From Rubrobacter indicoceani (GTDB taxonomy: Bacteria; Actinomycetota; Rubrobacteria; Rubrobacterales; Rubrobacteraceae): a DNA stretch of 64,000 bases. The stretch spans positions 310,001-374,000 of the forward strand of contig NZ_CP031115.1 in the NCBI RefSeq assembly GCF_003568865.1, written 5' to 3'. The translations under genes were made by a program, and so were the position numbers. The notes beneath the pieces were generated by a model. The model had not been told where the DNA came from. It searched no databases and worked only from the letters and a program-made list of their open reading frames with translations. Within the stretch, counting starts at the first letter, position 1. Every line of letters starts with the position of its first letter. Below, in pieces: positions 46,840-56,257 of the stretch.

Positions 46840-47312
46840 AGGTAGTTGCGATCTCGGACACCCACCTCCCGCGCCGGGCGAAGCGGCTGCCGGACGGCCT
46901 CCTCCTCTACCTGAAAGCCGCCGACCTTATCCTTCACGCCGGGGACCTGATGGACCCCGCGCTTCTCGATGAGCTCGAAACATACGCGCCGACCCTCGCC
47001 GTTTGCGGTAACCTCGACCCGCCGGACAGCAGGCTGCCGGAGACGCGGGAGTTCGGTATAGGGGAGATAAAAGTCGCCATGATCCACGACTCCGGCAGAA
47101 GGGAAGGCCGCGCCCGCCGCATGCGCCGCCAGTTCCCCGAAGCCCGCGTCGTGGTTTTCGGACACTCCCACATCCCCCTCCTCCAGGACGACGGAGACCT
47201 GATGCTCCTGAACCCCGGAAGCCCCACGGATAAACGCCGCCAGCCGGACTTTACGTTCGCCGTTCTGGAGGTGGAGAACGGCGCGCTCTCTACGGAGCTT
47301 GTCCGGCTCTGA
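46836..47312 (+). CDS. YfcE/MJ0936-family metallophosphoesterase
   Basis: 158 residues. Metal-binding motifs of the calcineurin-like fold: AISDTHLP, ILHAGDLMDP, VCGNLDPPDS, MIHDSGRR and VFGHSHIPLL, in order, followed by LNPGSPTDKRR. This is a small cytoplasmic phosphodiesterase; natural substrates of the family are uncertain. GTG overlaps the methyltransferase stop by 4 nt, so the two are coupled. Confidence 0.9.
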   Translation: MKVVAISDTHLPRRAKRLPDGLLLYLKAADLILHAGDLMDPALLDELETYAPTLAVCGNLDPPDSRLPETREFGIGEIKVAMIHDSGRREGRARRMRRQFPEARVVVFGHSHIPLLQDDGDLMLLNPGSPTDKRRQPDFTFAVLEVENGALSTELVRL

Positions 47313-47842
47313 GCCGGATAGTCCGCCTTGTTTATAGTGCAGGCGCGCAGACCTGGTCTTTCCGCGGGGTTGGTGAGTCTGAACCGGTCCGGGGGTTGCA
47401 TGCACCGTTCTGATCCGAGTCGGACGAGCTCTCTGCGTACGGTCGGGGCCGGCGTAGCCTCTGCCGGTTTGCCCGGTTGTTCAGGGAGTTGTCCGGCCTT
47501 TGCGGGCTTGCCCTTCTCGCCGTCGAAGACGGAGTTCCCCGTCGGCATCCGGCACCCGTCGGCATCCGGCACCCGCCGCCATCCGAACCCGGCGGGGTTG
47601 CTGTGAAAGGTCCACATCGCCCTCGCCTACGGCGCAGAAGGACTTCATCACTTCACCTGCCGGACGCCGGGACCGGGGACGGTTGGCTTTGAAAAGGCTC
47701 TGGTCTCCCGCTCGGACAAGCGGCCCCGGACCTACCCCGACGAACTCCTGCCTCGCCGGGAGTGGCCGGGCTGCTCAGGCTTCGCCGCCGCTGAAGGCAA
47801 CGAGCCCTGAAAGCCGTGATTGGCGGGATTCCCCCTCGCCCG
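47313..47842. other. Non-coding gap with a tandem repeat
   Basis: About 530 bp without a convincing gene; open frames here lack ribosome sites and family resemblance. It holds the 17-bp tandem repeat listed separately. I saw no RNA gene. Confidence 0.4.
47541..47590. repeat. 17-bp tandem repeat, about three copies
   Basis: GTCGGCATCCGGCACCC occurs twice exactly in tandem, followed by a degenerate third copy GCCGCCATCCGAACCC. Confidence 0.7.
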
Positions 47843-47848
47843 TAGACT
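47843..47848 (+). promoter_or_regulatory. TAGACT -10 box, leaderless, of the radical SAM gene
   Basis: TAGACT ends 6 nt before GTG 47855, placing the transcript start on the start codon. There is no ribosome site. Confidence 0.5.
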
Positions 47849-47854
47849 ATCGGG

Positions 47855-48931
47855 GTGAGCGCTTCAGCCAGAAATATCCCCGGTCGCGGAGCGGCCAACA
47901 ACCCTGGAAACCGCTTCGAGCGCCTCGAATCCGTCGCGGACGACTCATACCTCGACGACCTGGACCCGGAGAACCGGGAAGGGCCGAGACCGGAGACGGT
48001 CTACTACCGCGACGCGACCAAGTCCATCATCACGACCAACACCAGCCCCGACGTCGGCTTCGACGCAAGCATCAACCCGTACCGGGGATGTCAGCACGGG
48101 TGCGTCTACTGCTTCGCCCGTCCGAACCACGAATACCTCGGCCTCTCCGCCGGGCTGGACTTCGAAACGAAGATCCTGGTAAAAGAAAACGCCCCCGAGC
48201 TCCTCCGCAGGGAACTCTCCGCAAAGAAGTGGCGACCGCGCCCCATCGCCCTGAGCGTTGCGACCGACTGCTACCAGACGATAGAAAAGAAACTGAAGAT
48301 CACCCGCCGCTGTCTCGAAGTTCTGGCGGAGTTCCGAAACCCCGTCGCCGTGGTGACAAAGAACCACCTTGTAACCCGCGATGTGGACCTGCTGCAGAAG
48401 CTTGCAAAGTACGGCGCGGCCTCCGTATCCATATCGCTTACGACCCTCGACGACGAACTGCGCCGCCGGATGGAACCGCGCACGAGCAGCCCGAGACGCC
48501 GCCTCGCCGCGATGGAGAAGCTGTCGGAGGCGGGAATCCCCGTCAGCGTCCTTGTCGCGCCCGTAATCCCCGGCCTCACCGACCACGAGCTGCCGAACCT
48601 CCTGCGGGCCGCCGCAGACGCCGGAGCGACGAGCGCGGGCTTCACGCCCGTCCGGTTGCCGCACGCCGTCGCGCCGCTCTTTGCGGGCTGGCTGCAACGC
48701 AACTACCCCGACAGGGAAGAGAAAGTCCTGAACCGCATCCGTGAAATACGGAACGGGAAGCTCAACGATCCGCGCTTCGGAAGCCGGATGCGCGGCGAGG
48801 GAGTATACGCCGAGCACATGAGGAGCCTCTTCGACCTTTCGTGCCGGCGAGCGGGGATCAGCCGCGGTCGGATGAAACTTTCCACGGGTTCGTTTCGCGT
48901 GCCGACCGACCAGCCCTCGCTCTTTGACTGA
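47855..48931 (+). CDS. PA0069-family radical SAM protein
   Basis: 358 residues. The iron-sulfur cluster motif CQHGCVYC (Cys79, Cys83, Cys86; CX3CX2C) lies in NPYRGCQHGCVYCFARPNHEYLG, the hallmark of the PA0069/SplB-related group. FETKILVKENAPELLRREL and VAVVTKNHLVTRDVDLL follow, and the C-terminus ends in QPSLFD, also typical. The family's reaction is unknown; relatives include spore photoproduct lyase. It appears to be transcribed as a leaderless monocistronic gene from a TAGACT promoter. Confidence 0.92.
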   Translation: MSASARNIPGRGAANNPGNRFERLESVADDSYLDDLDPENREGPRPETVYYRDATKSIITTNTSPDVGFDASINPYRGCQHGCVYCFARPNHEYLGLSAGLDFETKILVKENAPELLRRELSAKKWRPRPIALSVATDCYQTIEKKLKITRRCLEVLAEFRNPVAVVTKNHLVTRDVDLLQKLAKYGAASVSISLTTLDDELRRRMEPRTSSPRRRLAAMEKLSEAGIPVSVLVAPVIPGLTDHELPNLLRAAADAGATSAGFTPVRLPHAVAPLFAGWLQRNYPDREEKVLNRIREIRNGKLNDPRFGSRMRGEGVYAEHMRSLFDLSCRRAGISRGRMKLSTGSFRVPTDQPSLFD

Positions 48932-49030
48932 CCCGCTACCTGTTCGTTTGCTGGATGCGACATCGGACAACACTATGTTGTCCGGATAGAACTCTACTCA
49001 CGGTCTCCGGAGCCTCGAGCGGCTAAGGAC

Positions 49031-50626
49031 CTATTTCCCACCGCTCTTGCTGCCGGCCACAGCCGAAGTCCTCGCCCCGTACTCGAGACCGTCCACGAGC
49101 GCCTGCCAGCTTGCCTCGATGATGTTCTCCCCGACCCCGACCGCGCCCCACACCCTGCGCCCGTCCGTCGAGTCTATAAGGACGCGGGTCGTCGCCTCGG
49201 TTGCGCGGTGCTCGTCGAGTATCCTGACCTTGTAGTTCGAGAGGTGGATGTCGGACAGTTCGGGGTAGTGTTGCTCTATGGCCTGCCGCAAGGCGCGGTC
49301 GAGGGCGTTCACGGGGCCGTTGCCCTCGGCGGTCGAGATGGCCCGCTTGCCGCCAACAAGAAGCTTTATGGTCGCCTCGGTCGTCGTTGCCCCGTCGGCC
49401 CGCTTCTCGCTTATGATCCGGAAACTCTCAAGGTCGAAGAGCGGCGCGTCCTCCCCGGCGGTGCGGCTTATAAGAAGGGCGAGCGAGGCGTCGGCGGCCT
49501 CGTAGTGGTAGCCTTCGTGTTCTTTTTTCTTGATCTCCATAAGCACCGTCATCTCGTCCCCGGCCTCTATGCCGAGCTCCTCGGCCTTTGCCCGGATGGA
49601 GTTCTTCCCCGAAAGCTCCCCGACGGGTGTGCGCCGCGTGTTCCCGATGGATTCCGGCTCGACGTGCTCGTAGGTTGACGGGTCTTTCGAGATGCCGTCG
49701 ACGTGCAGACCGCCCTTGTGTGAGAACGCGCTCCTCCCGACAAACGGCCGGTGCGCGTCCGGCGTCAGGTTCATAAGCTCGGAGACGTAGTTGGAGACCT
49801 CCGTCAGGCGCGACAGGTTCTCTCCGGCCCGCACGGGCTCGCCCATCTTCAGCTGCAGGTTCGCTATCACGGGGACGAGATCACAGTTCCCGCACCGCTC
49901 CCCGACCCCGTTTATCGTCCCCTGAACCTGCATCGCCCCCGCCTCCACGGCGACCAGAGCGTTGGCGACCGCGCACCCCGAATCATTGTGCGTATGTATC
50001 CCGACGTTGACGTGGGGTAGACCCCGGAATTCCCCGACCGTCTCTTCGACGATGGCGCGCAGCTCCGTCGGGAGCGTCCCGCCGTTTGTGTCGCAGAGAA
50101 CGAGCGTGGTCGCGCCGGACTCCGCCGCCGCCCGAAGCACCGCCAGCGCGTGATCCCTGCTGTCCTTGAAGCCGTCGAAGTAGTGCTCCGCGTCGAAGAT
50201 AACCTCTTTCCCGGCCTTCGACAGGTACTCGACGGTGTCCCGCACGGAGGCCAGGTTCTCCTCGACCGTCGTGCGCAGGACTTTCTCGACGTGCATCTTC
50301 CACGACTTCGCGACGATGCACGCGACGGGGGCCGAGAGCCCGGTCAGAAGCGTAACCGCCGGGTCGTCCTCGGCCCTCGCGTTCGGACGCCGCGCCCGCG
50401 TAAACGCGACGAGCTTCGCGTTCTCCAGCTGTGATGCGTCGAAGCCCTCGAAGAACTCAAGGTCTTTCGGGTTCGAGGCCGGAAAGCCCGCCTCGATGTA
50501 GTCCACGCCCAGAGCGTCGAGTTCCTTTGCTATCCGGGTCTTGTCCTCGGCGGTCAGGGTAACGCCCTCGCGTTGGGTTCCGTCGCGGAGGGTGGTGTCG
50601 AATATCGTTATCTGTTCCGTTGTCAT
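49031..50626 (-). CDS. cimA: Citramalate synthase
   Basis: Condenses acetyl-CoA with pyruvate to (R)-citramalate, the first step of the threonine-independent isoleucine pathway. 531 residues. [21 protein letters not shown] is the CimA-type variant of the DRE-TIM motif (LeuA has DGEQSPG). AEHYFDGF and the metal ligands in GIHTHNDSGCAVANAL are present. The C-terminal ~170 residues form the allosteric dimer domain. It could be homocitrate-like, but the DGTQREG/AEHYFDG pair favours citramalate. The ATG lies 1 bp after the leuB stop on the minus strand; last gene of the leu cluster. Confidence 0.9.
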   Translation of the reverse strand: MTTEQITIFDTTLRDGTQREGVTLTAEDKTRIAKELDALGVDYIEAGFPASNPKDLEFFEGFDASQLENAKLVAFTRARRPNARAEDDPAVTLLTGLSAPVACIVAKSWKMHVEKVLRTTVEENLASVRDTVEYLSKAGKEVIFDAEHYFDGFKDSRDHALAVLRAAAESGATTLVLCDTNGGTLPTELRAIVEETVGEFRGLPHVNVGIHTHNDSGCAVANALVAVEAGAMQVQGTINGVGERCGNCDLVPVIANLQLKMGEPVRAGENLSRLTEVSNYVSELMNLTPDAHRPFVGRSAFSHKGGLHVDGISKDPSTYEHVEPESIGNTRRTPVGELSGKNSIRAKAEELGIEAGDEMTVLMEIKKKEHEGYHYEAADASLALLISRTAGEDAPLFDLESFRIISEKRADGATTTEATIKLLVGGKRAISTAEGNGPVNALDRALRQAIEQHYPELSDIHLSNYKVRILDEHRATEATTRVLIDSTDGRRVWGAVGVGENIIEASWQALVDGLEYGARTSAVAGSKSGGK

Positions 50627-50627
50627 G

Positions 50628-51695
50628 CTACATCTGCCCTTCCCCGGCCCCGATCCAGCGGATCACGGCCTCCGTAACTTCTTCGGTATTTCTGTCGCCG
50701 CCGAGATCGCGGGTGAGGTATCCGGCCTCCATCGCGACGGAGACGGCCCGTTCGAGTGCGTTCGAGACATCCGGGCGGTCGAGGCCGTGCCGGAACATCA
50801 TCGCGGCGGTAAGGATGGTCGCGTAGGGGTTTGCGACGCCCTGTCCGGCAATGTCCGGCGCGGAGCCGTGTACAGGCTCGAAGATGCCCGGCGTCCCCGG
50901 CGCTCCGAGCGAGGCGGAAGGGAGCATTCCCATCGAGCCGGGCAGGACGGAGGCTTCGTCGGAGAGCATGTCCCCGAAGAGGTTGTCGGTTACGATCACG
51001 TCGAAGCGGCGGGGGTTCTGTATCAGGTGCATCGCCGTGGCGTCCGCGAGGACGTGATCCAGTTCAACCTCCGGGTACTCTTTGGAGATTTCGTTGACGA
51101 CCTTGCGCCAGAGCCGTCCCGTCGCCATCACGTTCGCCTTGTCCACCGAGGTGAGCCTGCCCTTTCTGCGTCCCGCCGCTTCGAAAGCGACCCGCGCCAC
51201 CCGGGAAACCTCTTCCTTTGTATAGACCGAGTTGTCGCTTGAATAATCGAAGCCCTCGACCTTCTCGCCGAAGTACGAGCCGCTTGTAAGCTCGCGGATG
51301 ATAAGGACGTCGACGCCCTCGACGATCTCCCGCTTTAACGGCGACGAGTCTATAAGGGCGGGAATAGCCGCGACCGGCCTCAGGTTGGCGAAGGTGTCGA
51401 GAGCTTTGCGCAGGGCCAGAAGCCCTGCTTCGGGGCGGATGTCGCCGCCGTCGTACTCCGGGTCGCCAACCGCTCCGAAAAGAACCGCGTTCGAGCTCTT
51501 CGCGGCCGCGAGCGTCTCGTCTGAAACCGGCGCACCTTCGGCGCGTATCGCCGCCGCCCCTATAAGTCGTTCGTCGTAGACGATCTCAAAGCCGAAATGT
51601 TCCGATGCCGCGTCAAGGACCCTTCTTGTCGCCCCGATCACCTCCGGTCCGATACCATCCCCCGGCAACAGAAGAACGTTGAACCTGTCAGCCAT
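50628..51695 (-). CDS. leuB: 3-Isopropylmalate dehydrogenase
   Basis: 355 residues. It starts [13 protein letters not shown] and carries [12 protein letters not shown], the catalytic [15 protein letters not shown], the metal-binding [15 protein letters not shown] and NAD-binding [18 protein letters not shown]. The glutamate-type adenine pocket indicates NAD. It oxidises 3-isopropylmalate, and may also act on the 3-methylmalate made from citramalate, since LeuB homologues serve both routes. AGGAGG precedes the ATG. It sits between a predicted metalloprotease-like gene and cimA. Confidence 0.95.
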   Translation of the reverse strand: MADRFNVLLLPGDGIGPEVIGATRRVLDAASEHFGFEIVYDERLIGAAAIRAEGAPVSDETLAAAKSSNAVLFGAVGDPEYDGGDIRPEAGLLALRKALDTFANLRPVAAIPALIDSSPLKREIVEGVDVLIIRELTSGSYFGEKVEGFDYSSDNSVYTKEEVSRVARVAFEAAGRRKGRLTSVDKANVMATGRLWRKVVNEISKEYPEVELDHVLADATAMHLIQNPRRFDVIVTDNLFGDMLSDEASVLPGSMGMLPSASLGAPGTPGIFEPVHGSAPDIAGQGVANPYATILTAAMMFRHGLDRPDVSNALERAVSVAMEAGYLTRDLGGDRNTEEVTEAVIRWIGAGEGQM

Positions 51696-51731
51696 GCTTG
51701 CCTCCTGAGTTTGTTATAAAGCAACAAGACA

Positions 51732-52460
51732 TTAGAACTCTTCCCTGCGGCTCAGCCAGCCCGAACCATCCCCGCCGAGCGAGGCGGCGAACAACTCCGT
51801 CGCCCGGTTTCCGTCCACGACCTCCGACTCATCCCGCATGGAACGGATCAACCGCAACAGAAACCCGTCCCCGAAACGCCGGACAGCCGCAACCCCGAAC
51901 AGGAGCAGCAGGTTCTGGAACCGCATCTGATCCCCCGCCGAAGCCGGAAGCGTAAACTCGCGCACCGTGAAACCGGTCGGCTCGATGCGCGAAAGATGCT
52001 CTTTCAGCGGAACCCCCTCGCGCAGCGCAACCGCCGCCGAAGCCGCCTGCGGCACAAGCTCACCGAGCCAGAGCGGCATCTTCACGGGCTCTCGGTCAAG
52101 AAAGAACGCGTGTGCAAGCTCATGCCAGACGGTCAGCGGGGTGGTGAGGTTCGTGCGGGGTTGCAGCGCCTCCGAAAGCTCGGACGGGAACACAAGCGTC
52201 GGGGTCTCTGTGGAGCGGGTGAAGTAGGGGAGGCCGAACGGATACGGACGCTTCGACTCGCGGGGGGCACGGTCCCAGTCGGCTTCGGAGAGCACCATCG
52301 CCTGCAGACGGGGTGTTTCCGAACCGAGTATCTCCCTCAGACAGAAACACCCGGTCGTCAGGTGGTCGCTCACTTCCGAAGCTTGTCTATCCAGACCGGG
52401 TGAACAGAAAACGGGAACCACGCCCGTAAGTAGCCCTGGTTCTAGCGTGGTCCCAATCAT
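51732..52460 (-). CDS. Uncharacterised HExxH (gluzincin, peptidase MA-like) protein in the leu cluster
   Basis: 242 residues, no signal peptide or membrane helix. VWHELAHAFFLD (HExxH at 113-117) is followed 17 residues later by PLWLGELVPQ, where Glu134 would be the third zinc ligand, the pattern of MA-like gluzincins. The rest I do not recognise. It lies 26 bp downstream of leuA and 36 bp upstream of leuB on the same strand, so it should be transcribed with them. No such enzyme is known in leucine synthesis. It could be a cytosolic peptidase or a degenerate fold without activity. Confidence 0.7.
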   Translation of the reverse strand: MIGTTLEPGLLTGVVPVFCSPGLDRQASEVSDHLTTGCFCLREILGSETPRLQAMVLSEADWDRAPRESKRPYPFGLPYFTRSTETPTLVFPSELSEALQPRTNLTTPLTVWHELAHAFFLDREPVKMPLWLGELVPQAASAAVALREGVPLKEHLSRIEPTGFTVREFTLPASAGDQMRFQNLLLLFGVAAVRRFGDGFLLRLIRSMRDESEVVDGNRATELFAASLGGDGSGWLSRREEF

Positions 52461-52486
52461 GTCCGGCTCTCCGTCTTTCGGTTTCG

Positions 52487-54025
52487 TTACGGCGTTACCT
52501 GGGTCTGGGGGGTCTTGACAGCACCGGACGTGTACACGTTGACGGCCCGCACGTATGCCCGCGCCGCCGCGTCCACCACGTCCTGCGAAAGACCGCGACC
52601 GGCGTACTCCTGGCCCTCGAACTCGACCTGCACACGCACCTCGCCGAGCGCGTCCTTGCCGCCCGTAACGGCGTCTATGCGGAAGTCGGTCAGACGGCCC
52701 TTGATGTTCGTTGCGGCGTCGATCGCCTTGAAGACCGCGTCCACCGGGCCTTCGCCCTCGGCCTCGGCCTCAAAGGAACCGTGTTCGGCGTGGCTGATGG
52801 TAACGGCGGCGCGGCTCTGACGGCCCGTAGCGGCGACGACGCGGAACGTCTCGAAGACAAACTGACCCTCGAACGAACCGACCTCATCGGCGGCGATGGC
52901 TTCCAGGTCGGCGGCGGTTACGCTCTTCTTTGTGTCCGCGATGTCCTTGAACCGCCGGAACGCCCGCTTCAGCACGTCGCCTTCGAGCGTGTAGCCAAGC
53001 TCCGAAAGGGCTTCCTTGAGCGCGTGGCGACCGGAGTGTTTACCGAGAAAGATATTGGAGCCTTCGACGCCGATGTCCTCTTTTGTCATGATCTCGAAGG
53101 TGCGGCGGTCTTTCAGCACGCCGTCCTGGTGTATCCCCGACTCGTGCAGAAACGCATTGCGACCGACTATCGCCTTGTTCGGCGGCACTTCGTAGCCGGT
53201 GATGTTCGACACCATCCGGCTTGTATTCGCAAGCTGGCGCGTATCCACCCCGACCTCGGTATTGTAGAAATCGCCGCGCGTCCTGAGCGCCATGACGACC
53301 TCTTCGAGCGAGGCGTTCCCGGCTCGCTCGCCGATGCCGTTCACCGCCACCTCGACCTGCCTTGCGCCGACCTCCACACCCGCGAGCGAGTTGGCGACCG
53401 CCATCCCGAGGTCGTCGTGGCAATGAACCGAGAGGATGCGCTCTTTCAAGAGCGGCACCCGCTCCTGAAGCTCGGTCAGGAACTTAGCGAACTCGACGGG
53501 GGTCGTGTAGCCGACGGTGTCGGCGATGTTCACCACGTCGGCCCCGGCCTCGACCGCCGCCGCGACGACCTCCGCGAGGTACCCGATGTCCGTGCGCGTC
53601 GCGTCCATCGGGGAGAACTCCACCTCCGGCGAGAGCGACTTCGAGTGCGCCACGCCCCGCCGCGCCCATTCAAGGACCTGCTCTTTGTTGGATCTCATCT
53701 GGTGTTCGATGTGGAGGTCGCTTGTCCCGACAAAGGTGTGGATTCTGGGCTTCTCCGCCCACTTCACGGCCTCCCAGGCGCGTTCGATATCCTCGGTGTA
53801 GACCCGCGCAAGCCCGGCGACGGTGGGGCCTTTTATCTCCGCCGCTATCCGCGACACCGATTCGAAGTCGCCCTCGCTCGTGATCGGAAACCCGGCCTCT
53901 ATTACGTCTACCTTCAGGCGGGCAAGCTGGCGCGCTACGTCTACTTTCTCTTCTACGGAAAGGGAAATTCCGGGGGACTGCTCTCCGTCGCGGAGGGTGG
54001 TGTCGAAGATCTGGACATAACCCAT
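52487..54025 (-). CDS. leuA: 2-Isopropylmalate synthase
   Basis: 512-residue bacterial type Leu[35 protein letters not shown], the metal ligands in [18 protein letters not shown] and the [15 protein letters not shown] motif are present. The C-terminal domain from ~390 on ([10 protein letters not shown]...) is the leucine-feedback module. It condenses 2-ketoisovalerate with acetyl-CoA. The ATG follows a ~245-bp gap from ilvE that holds a hairpin and a possible leader peptide, suggesting separate control of the leu part of the operon. Confidence 0.96.
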   Translation of the reverse strand: MGYVQIFDTTLRDGEQSPGISLSVEEKVDVARQLARLKVDVIEAGFPITSEGDFESVSRIAAEIKGPTVAGLARVYTEDIERAWEAVKWAEKPRIHTFVGTSDLHIEHQMRSNKEQVLEWARRGVAHSKSLSPEVEFSPMDATRTDIGYLAEVVAAAVEAGADVVNIADTVGYTTPVEFAKFLTELQERVPLLKERILSVHCHDDLGMAVANSLAGVEVGARQVEVAVNGIGERAGNASLEEVVMALRTRGDFYNTEVGVDTRQLANTSRMVSNITGYEVPPNKAIVGRNAFLHESGIHQDGVLKDRRTFEIMTKEDIGVEGSNIFLGKHSGRHALKEALSELGYTLEGDVLKRAFRRFKDIADTKKSVTAADLEAIAADEVGSFEGQFVFETFRVVAATGRQSRAAVTISHAEHGSFEAEAEGEGPVDAVFKAIDAATNIKGRLTDFRIDAVTGGKDALGEVRVQVEFEGQEYAGRGLSQDVVDAAARAYVRAVNVYTSGAVKTPQTQVTP

Positions 54026-54134
54026 GTTCGTCTTCCTTCCCGCGCTACGCCGTTACATCTATGCGCAACGCTTCTGGTGCGTGTTTTCGTCGCTGCTTCA
54101 GGGGAGGTTCGGGTAACTGGTGGCCCGGAGAAGA

Positions 54135-54160
54135 GGCCCGACCGCTTTAGAGGCCGGGCC
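54135..54160 (-). promoter_or_regulatory. Hairpin in the leuA leader (possible attenuator)
   Basis: 9-bp stem with one G-T wobble and an 8-nt loop, followed on the minus strand by TCTTCT. Just upstream, a GTG-started frame of 19 codons (MASGRSLAVGRGRIIRPGL, stop in the loop) contains five Leu/Val/Ile codons. An attenuation role is speculative. Confidence 0.35.
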
Positions 54161-54269
54161 GGATAATTCGCCCACGACCAACGGCAAGGCTGCGCCCGGA
54201 GGCCACCTTCGCTAGTCGCAGGGTATTGTGTGAGTCAGTCAACGTCCGGGTATCTTAACGTGTTTCTCC

Positions 54270-55223
54270 CTACCGTGCAGCTTTTGCGACTTCCACCGGG
54301 ACGGTCCACGAGTCGTACTTGTCCCACTCGCCGCGAGCGGCCCGGAAGTACATCTCCTGAAGGTCTCCGGCTATCGGGCCGACGGTTCCGTCTCCGACGG
54401 GGCGGTCGTCGATCTCGACGACGGGTGCGATCTGAAACCCCGTACCCGTCAGGAACACTTCGTCGGCGGCGTAGAGTTCCGTCCGTCCGACGTCGCGCTC
54501 TACCGTTTCGAGGCCCATCTCTTCTTTCGTCAGCTCCATCACCGCGTCGCGGGTGATGCCTTCAAGGATGTCGGCGGTCGGCGGGGGGGTGATGAGCTTC
54601 CCCTTCCGCACGATAAAGAGGTTTGCCGCGCTCGCCTCGGAGACAAGACCCGCCTGCGTCAGGAATATGGCGTCGTCGTAGCCCGCCCGGTGCGCCGCAT
54701 CCACCGCAAGGGCGGTGTTCATGTACGAACCCGTCGTCTTCGCCCGCGCCGGGAGCGAGTTGTCCGGGACGCGCCGGAAGGACGAGACCGCGCAGCGAAG
54801 CCCCGTAAGCTCCACGTAGTTGCCCATCGGGGCCGTGAAGATCGTCAACGTATCCTCGTGCTGCAGGTTCACCCCGATTGAGTTCGCGCTCTTGTACGCA
54901 AGGGGCCGGATGTACGTGTCCACCTGCGGGGCGTTCCGTTTCAGGATCTCAAGGGTGATGTCGCACAGCTCGTCCACCGTGTGATCCAGGCTCATATGGA
55001 CCATCTTGCACGAGGTGGCGAACCGCTTGTAGTGCTCGCGCATCTTGAGGACCTGCATCGTCCCCTTCGCCTCGTTCCAGTACGCCCGGATGCCCTCGAA
55101 GACCCCGGTGCCGTAGTTCAGCGCGTGGGTCGCCGGGGAGAGCCTGATGTCCCCGATCTTCACGAACTCCCGGTCGTGGTAGCCCCACTCGGCGTCAGAG
55201 ACGCTGAAAGCCGTCTTTGCCAT
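54270..55223 (-). CDS. ilvE: Branched-chain amino acid aminotransferase
   Basis: Fold-type IV PLP enzyme, last step for valine, leucine and isoleucine. 317 residues. ALNYGTGVFEGIRAYW near the N-terminus, the PLP-binding lysine in RAKTTGSYMNTALA, and EASAANLFIVRKGKLITPP are diagnostic. VERDVGRTELYAADEVFLTGT closes the cofactor site. The ATG lies 2 bp after the ilvC stop, so they are in one operon. Confidence 0.95.
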   Translation of the reverse strand: MAKTAFSVSDAEWGYHDREFVKIGDIRLSPATHALNYGTGVFEGIRAYWNEAKGTMQVLKMREHYKRFATSCKMVHMSLDHTVDELCDITLEILKRNAPQVDTYIRPLAYKSANSIGVNLQHEDTLTIFTAPMGNYVELTGLRCAVSSFRRVPDNSLPARAKTTGSYMNTALAVDAAHRAGYDDAIFLTQAGLVSEASAANLFIVRKGKLITPPPTADILEGITRDAVMELTKEEMGLETVERDVGRTELYAADEVFLTGTGFQIAPVVEIDDRPVGDGTVGPIAGDLQEMYFRAARGEWDKYDSWTVPVEVAKAAR

Positions 55224-55225
55224 GT

Positions 55226-56218
55226 CTACTTCTCAACTCCCTCCGCGGCCAGCGCCCGAAGGTCCTGACCGACTTTCTCGACCTCAGAACGGGCGCCCTT
55301 CTCGCGCATCGCAAGAAAGCTCGCCGCCCCGGCCTGGTTCTCGAGCACCCACTCGCGCGCGAACTTACCCGTCTGGATGTCCGTCAGGATGTCGCGCATC
55401 CGCTCCTTCACGCCGTCGTCTATAAGCCTCGGCCCCGCCGTGTAGTCGCCGTACTCGGCGGTGTTGGAGATGGAGTATCGCATCCCCGCAAGGCCGTTTT
55501 CGTAGATAAGGTCCACGATAAGCTTAAGCTCGTTGACGCACTCGTAGTACGCAAGCTCCGGCTGATACCCGGCCTCGACAAGCGTCTCGAAGCCCGCCGT
55601 GAGCAGCGCGGAGAGCCCGCCGCAAAGAACGGCCTGCTCCCCGAAGAGGTCGGTCTCGGTCTCTTCCTCGAAGGTAGTTTCCAGAACCCCGGCGCGTCCG
55701 CTCCCGATGCCTTTGGCGTACGAAAGTACGATGTCGCGGGCGTTGCCGCTGGCGTCGTTCTGCACGGCGAAGAGCGACGGCATCCCGTTGCCCTCGACGT
55801 AGAGACGGCGCAGGACGTGGCCCGGTCCCTTCGGGGCGACGAGGCCGAGGTCGACGTTCTCGGGGACGACGATCTGGTTGAAGTGGATGTTGAACCCGTG
55901 AGCGAAGAGCACGAGCATCCCGTCCGTGAGGTTCGGCTTCACCTCTTCCTCGAAGACCTTCGGCTGCCGCTCGTCGGGGATGGTGAACATCACGACATCG
56001 GCCCACTCTGTAGCGTCCGCGACGGACATTACCTTCAGGCCCTCGGCCTCGGCTTTTTCCTTTGACGGGGAGCCTTCGTAGAGTCCGACGGAGACGTTGC
56101 CGCCGGAGTCTTTGAGGTTCAGGGCGTGGGCGTGACCCTGGCTCCCGAAGCCGAGGATGGCTACGTTTTTCTGGAGGATCTCATCCCCGATGTCACCCGC
56201 TCGATATACTCTGGCCAT
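55226..56218 (-). CDS. ilvC: Ketol-acid reductoisomerase
   Basis: 330-residue class I enzyme. The NADPH-binding fingerprint [21 protein letters not shown] starts at residue ~19. Metal and substrate ligands lie in [16 protein letters not shown] and the [18 protein letters not shown] helix, and [14 protein letters not shown] is the usual C-terminal motif. It converts acetolactate or acetohydroxybutyrate to dihydroxy acids. ATG start. It is preceded on the minus strand by a small unknown gene and followed 2 bp later by ilvE. Confidence 0.96.
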   Translation of the reverse strand: MARVYRAGDIGDEILQKNVAILGFGSQGHAHALNLKDSGGNVSVGLYEGSPSKEKAEAEGLKVMSVADATEWADVVMFTIPDERQPKVFEEEVKPNLTDGMLVLFAHGFNIHFNQIVVPENVDLGLVAPKGPGHVLRRLYVEGNGMPSLFAVQNDASGNARDIVLSYAKGIGSGRAGVLETTFEEETETDLFGEQAVLCGGLSALLTAGFETLVEAGYQPELAYYECVNELKLIVDLIYENGLAGMRYSISNTAEYGDYTAGPRLIDDGVKERMRDILTDIQTGKFAREWVLENQAGAASFLAMREKGARSEVEKVGQDLRALAAEGVEK

Positions 56219-56257
56219 GTGAAACTCCCTTTCCTGAAGCTCTTTATCGTCGGCTGC

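Noticed and set aside
51698-51955. 85-codon plus-strand frame near leuB
   Set aside because: Pro/Arg/Thr-rich antisense of the HExxH gene.
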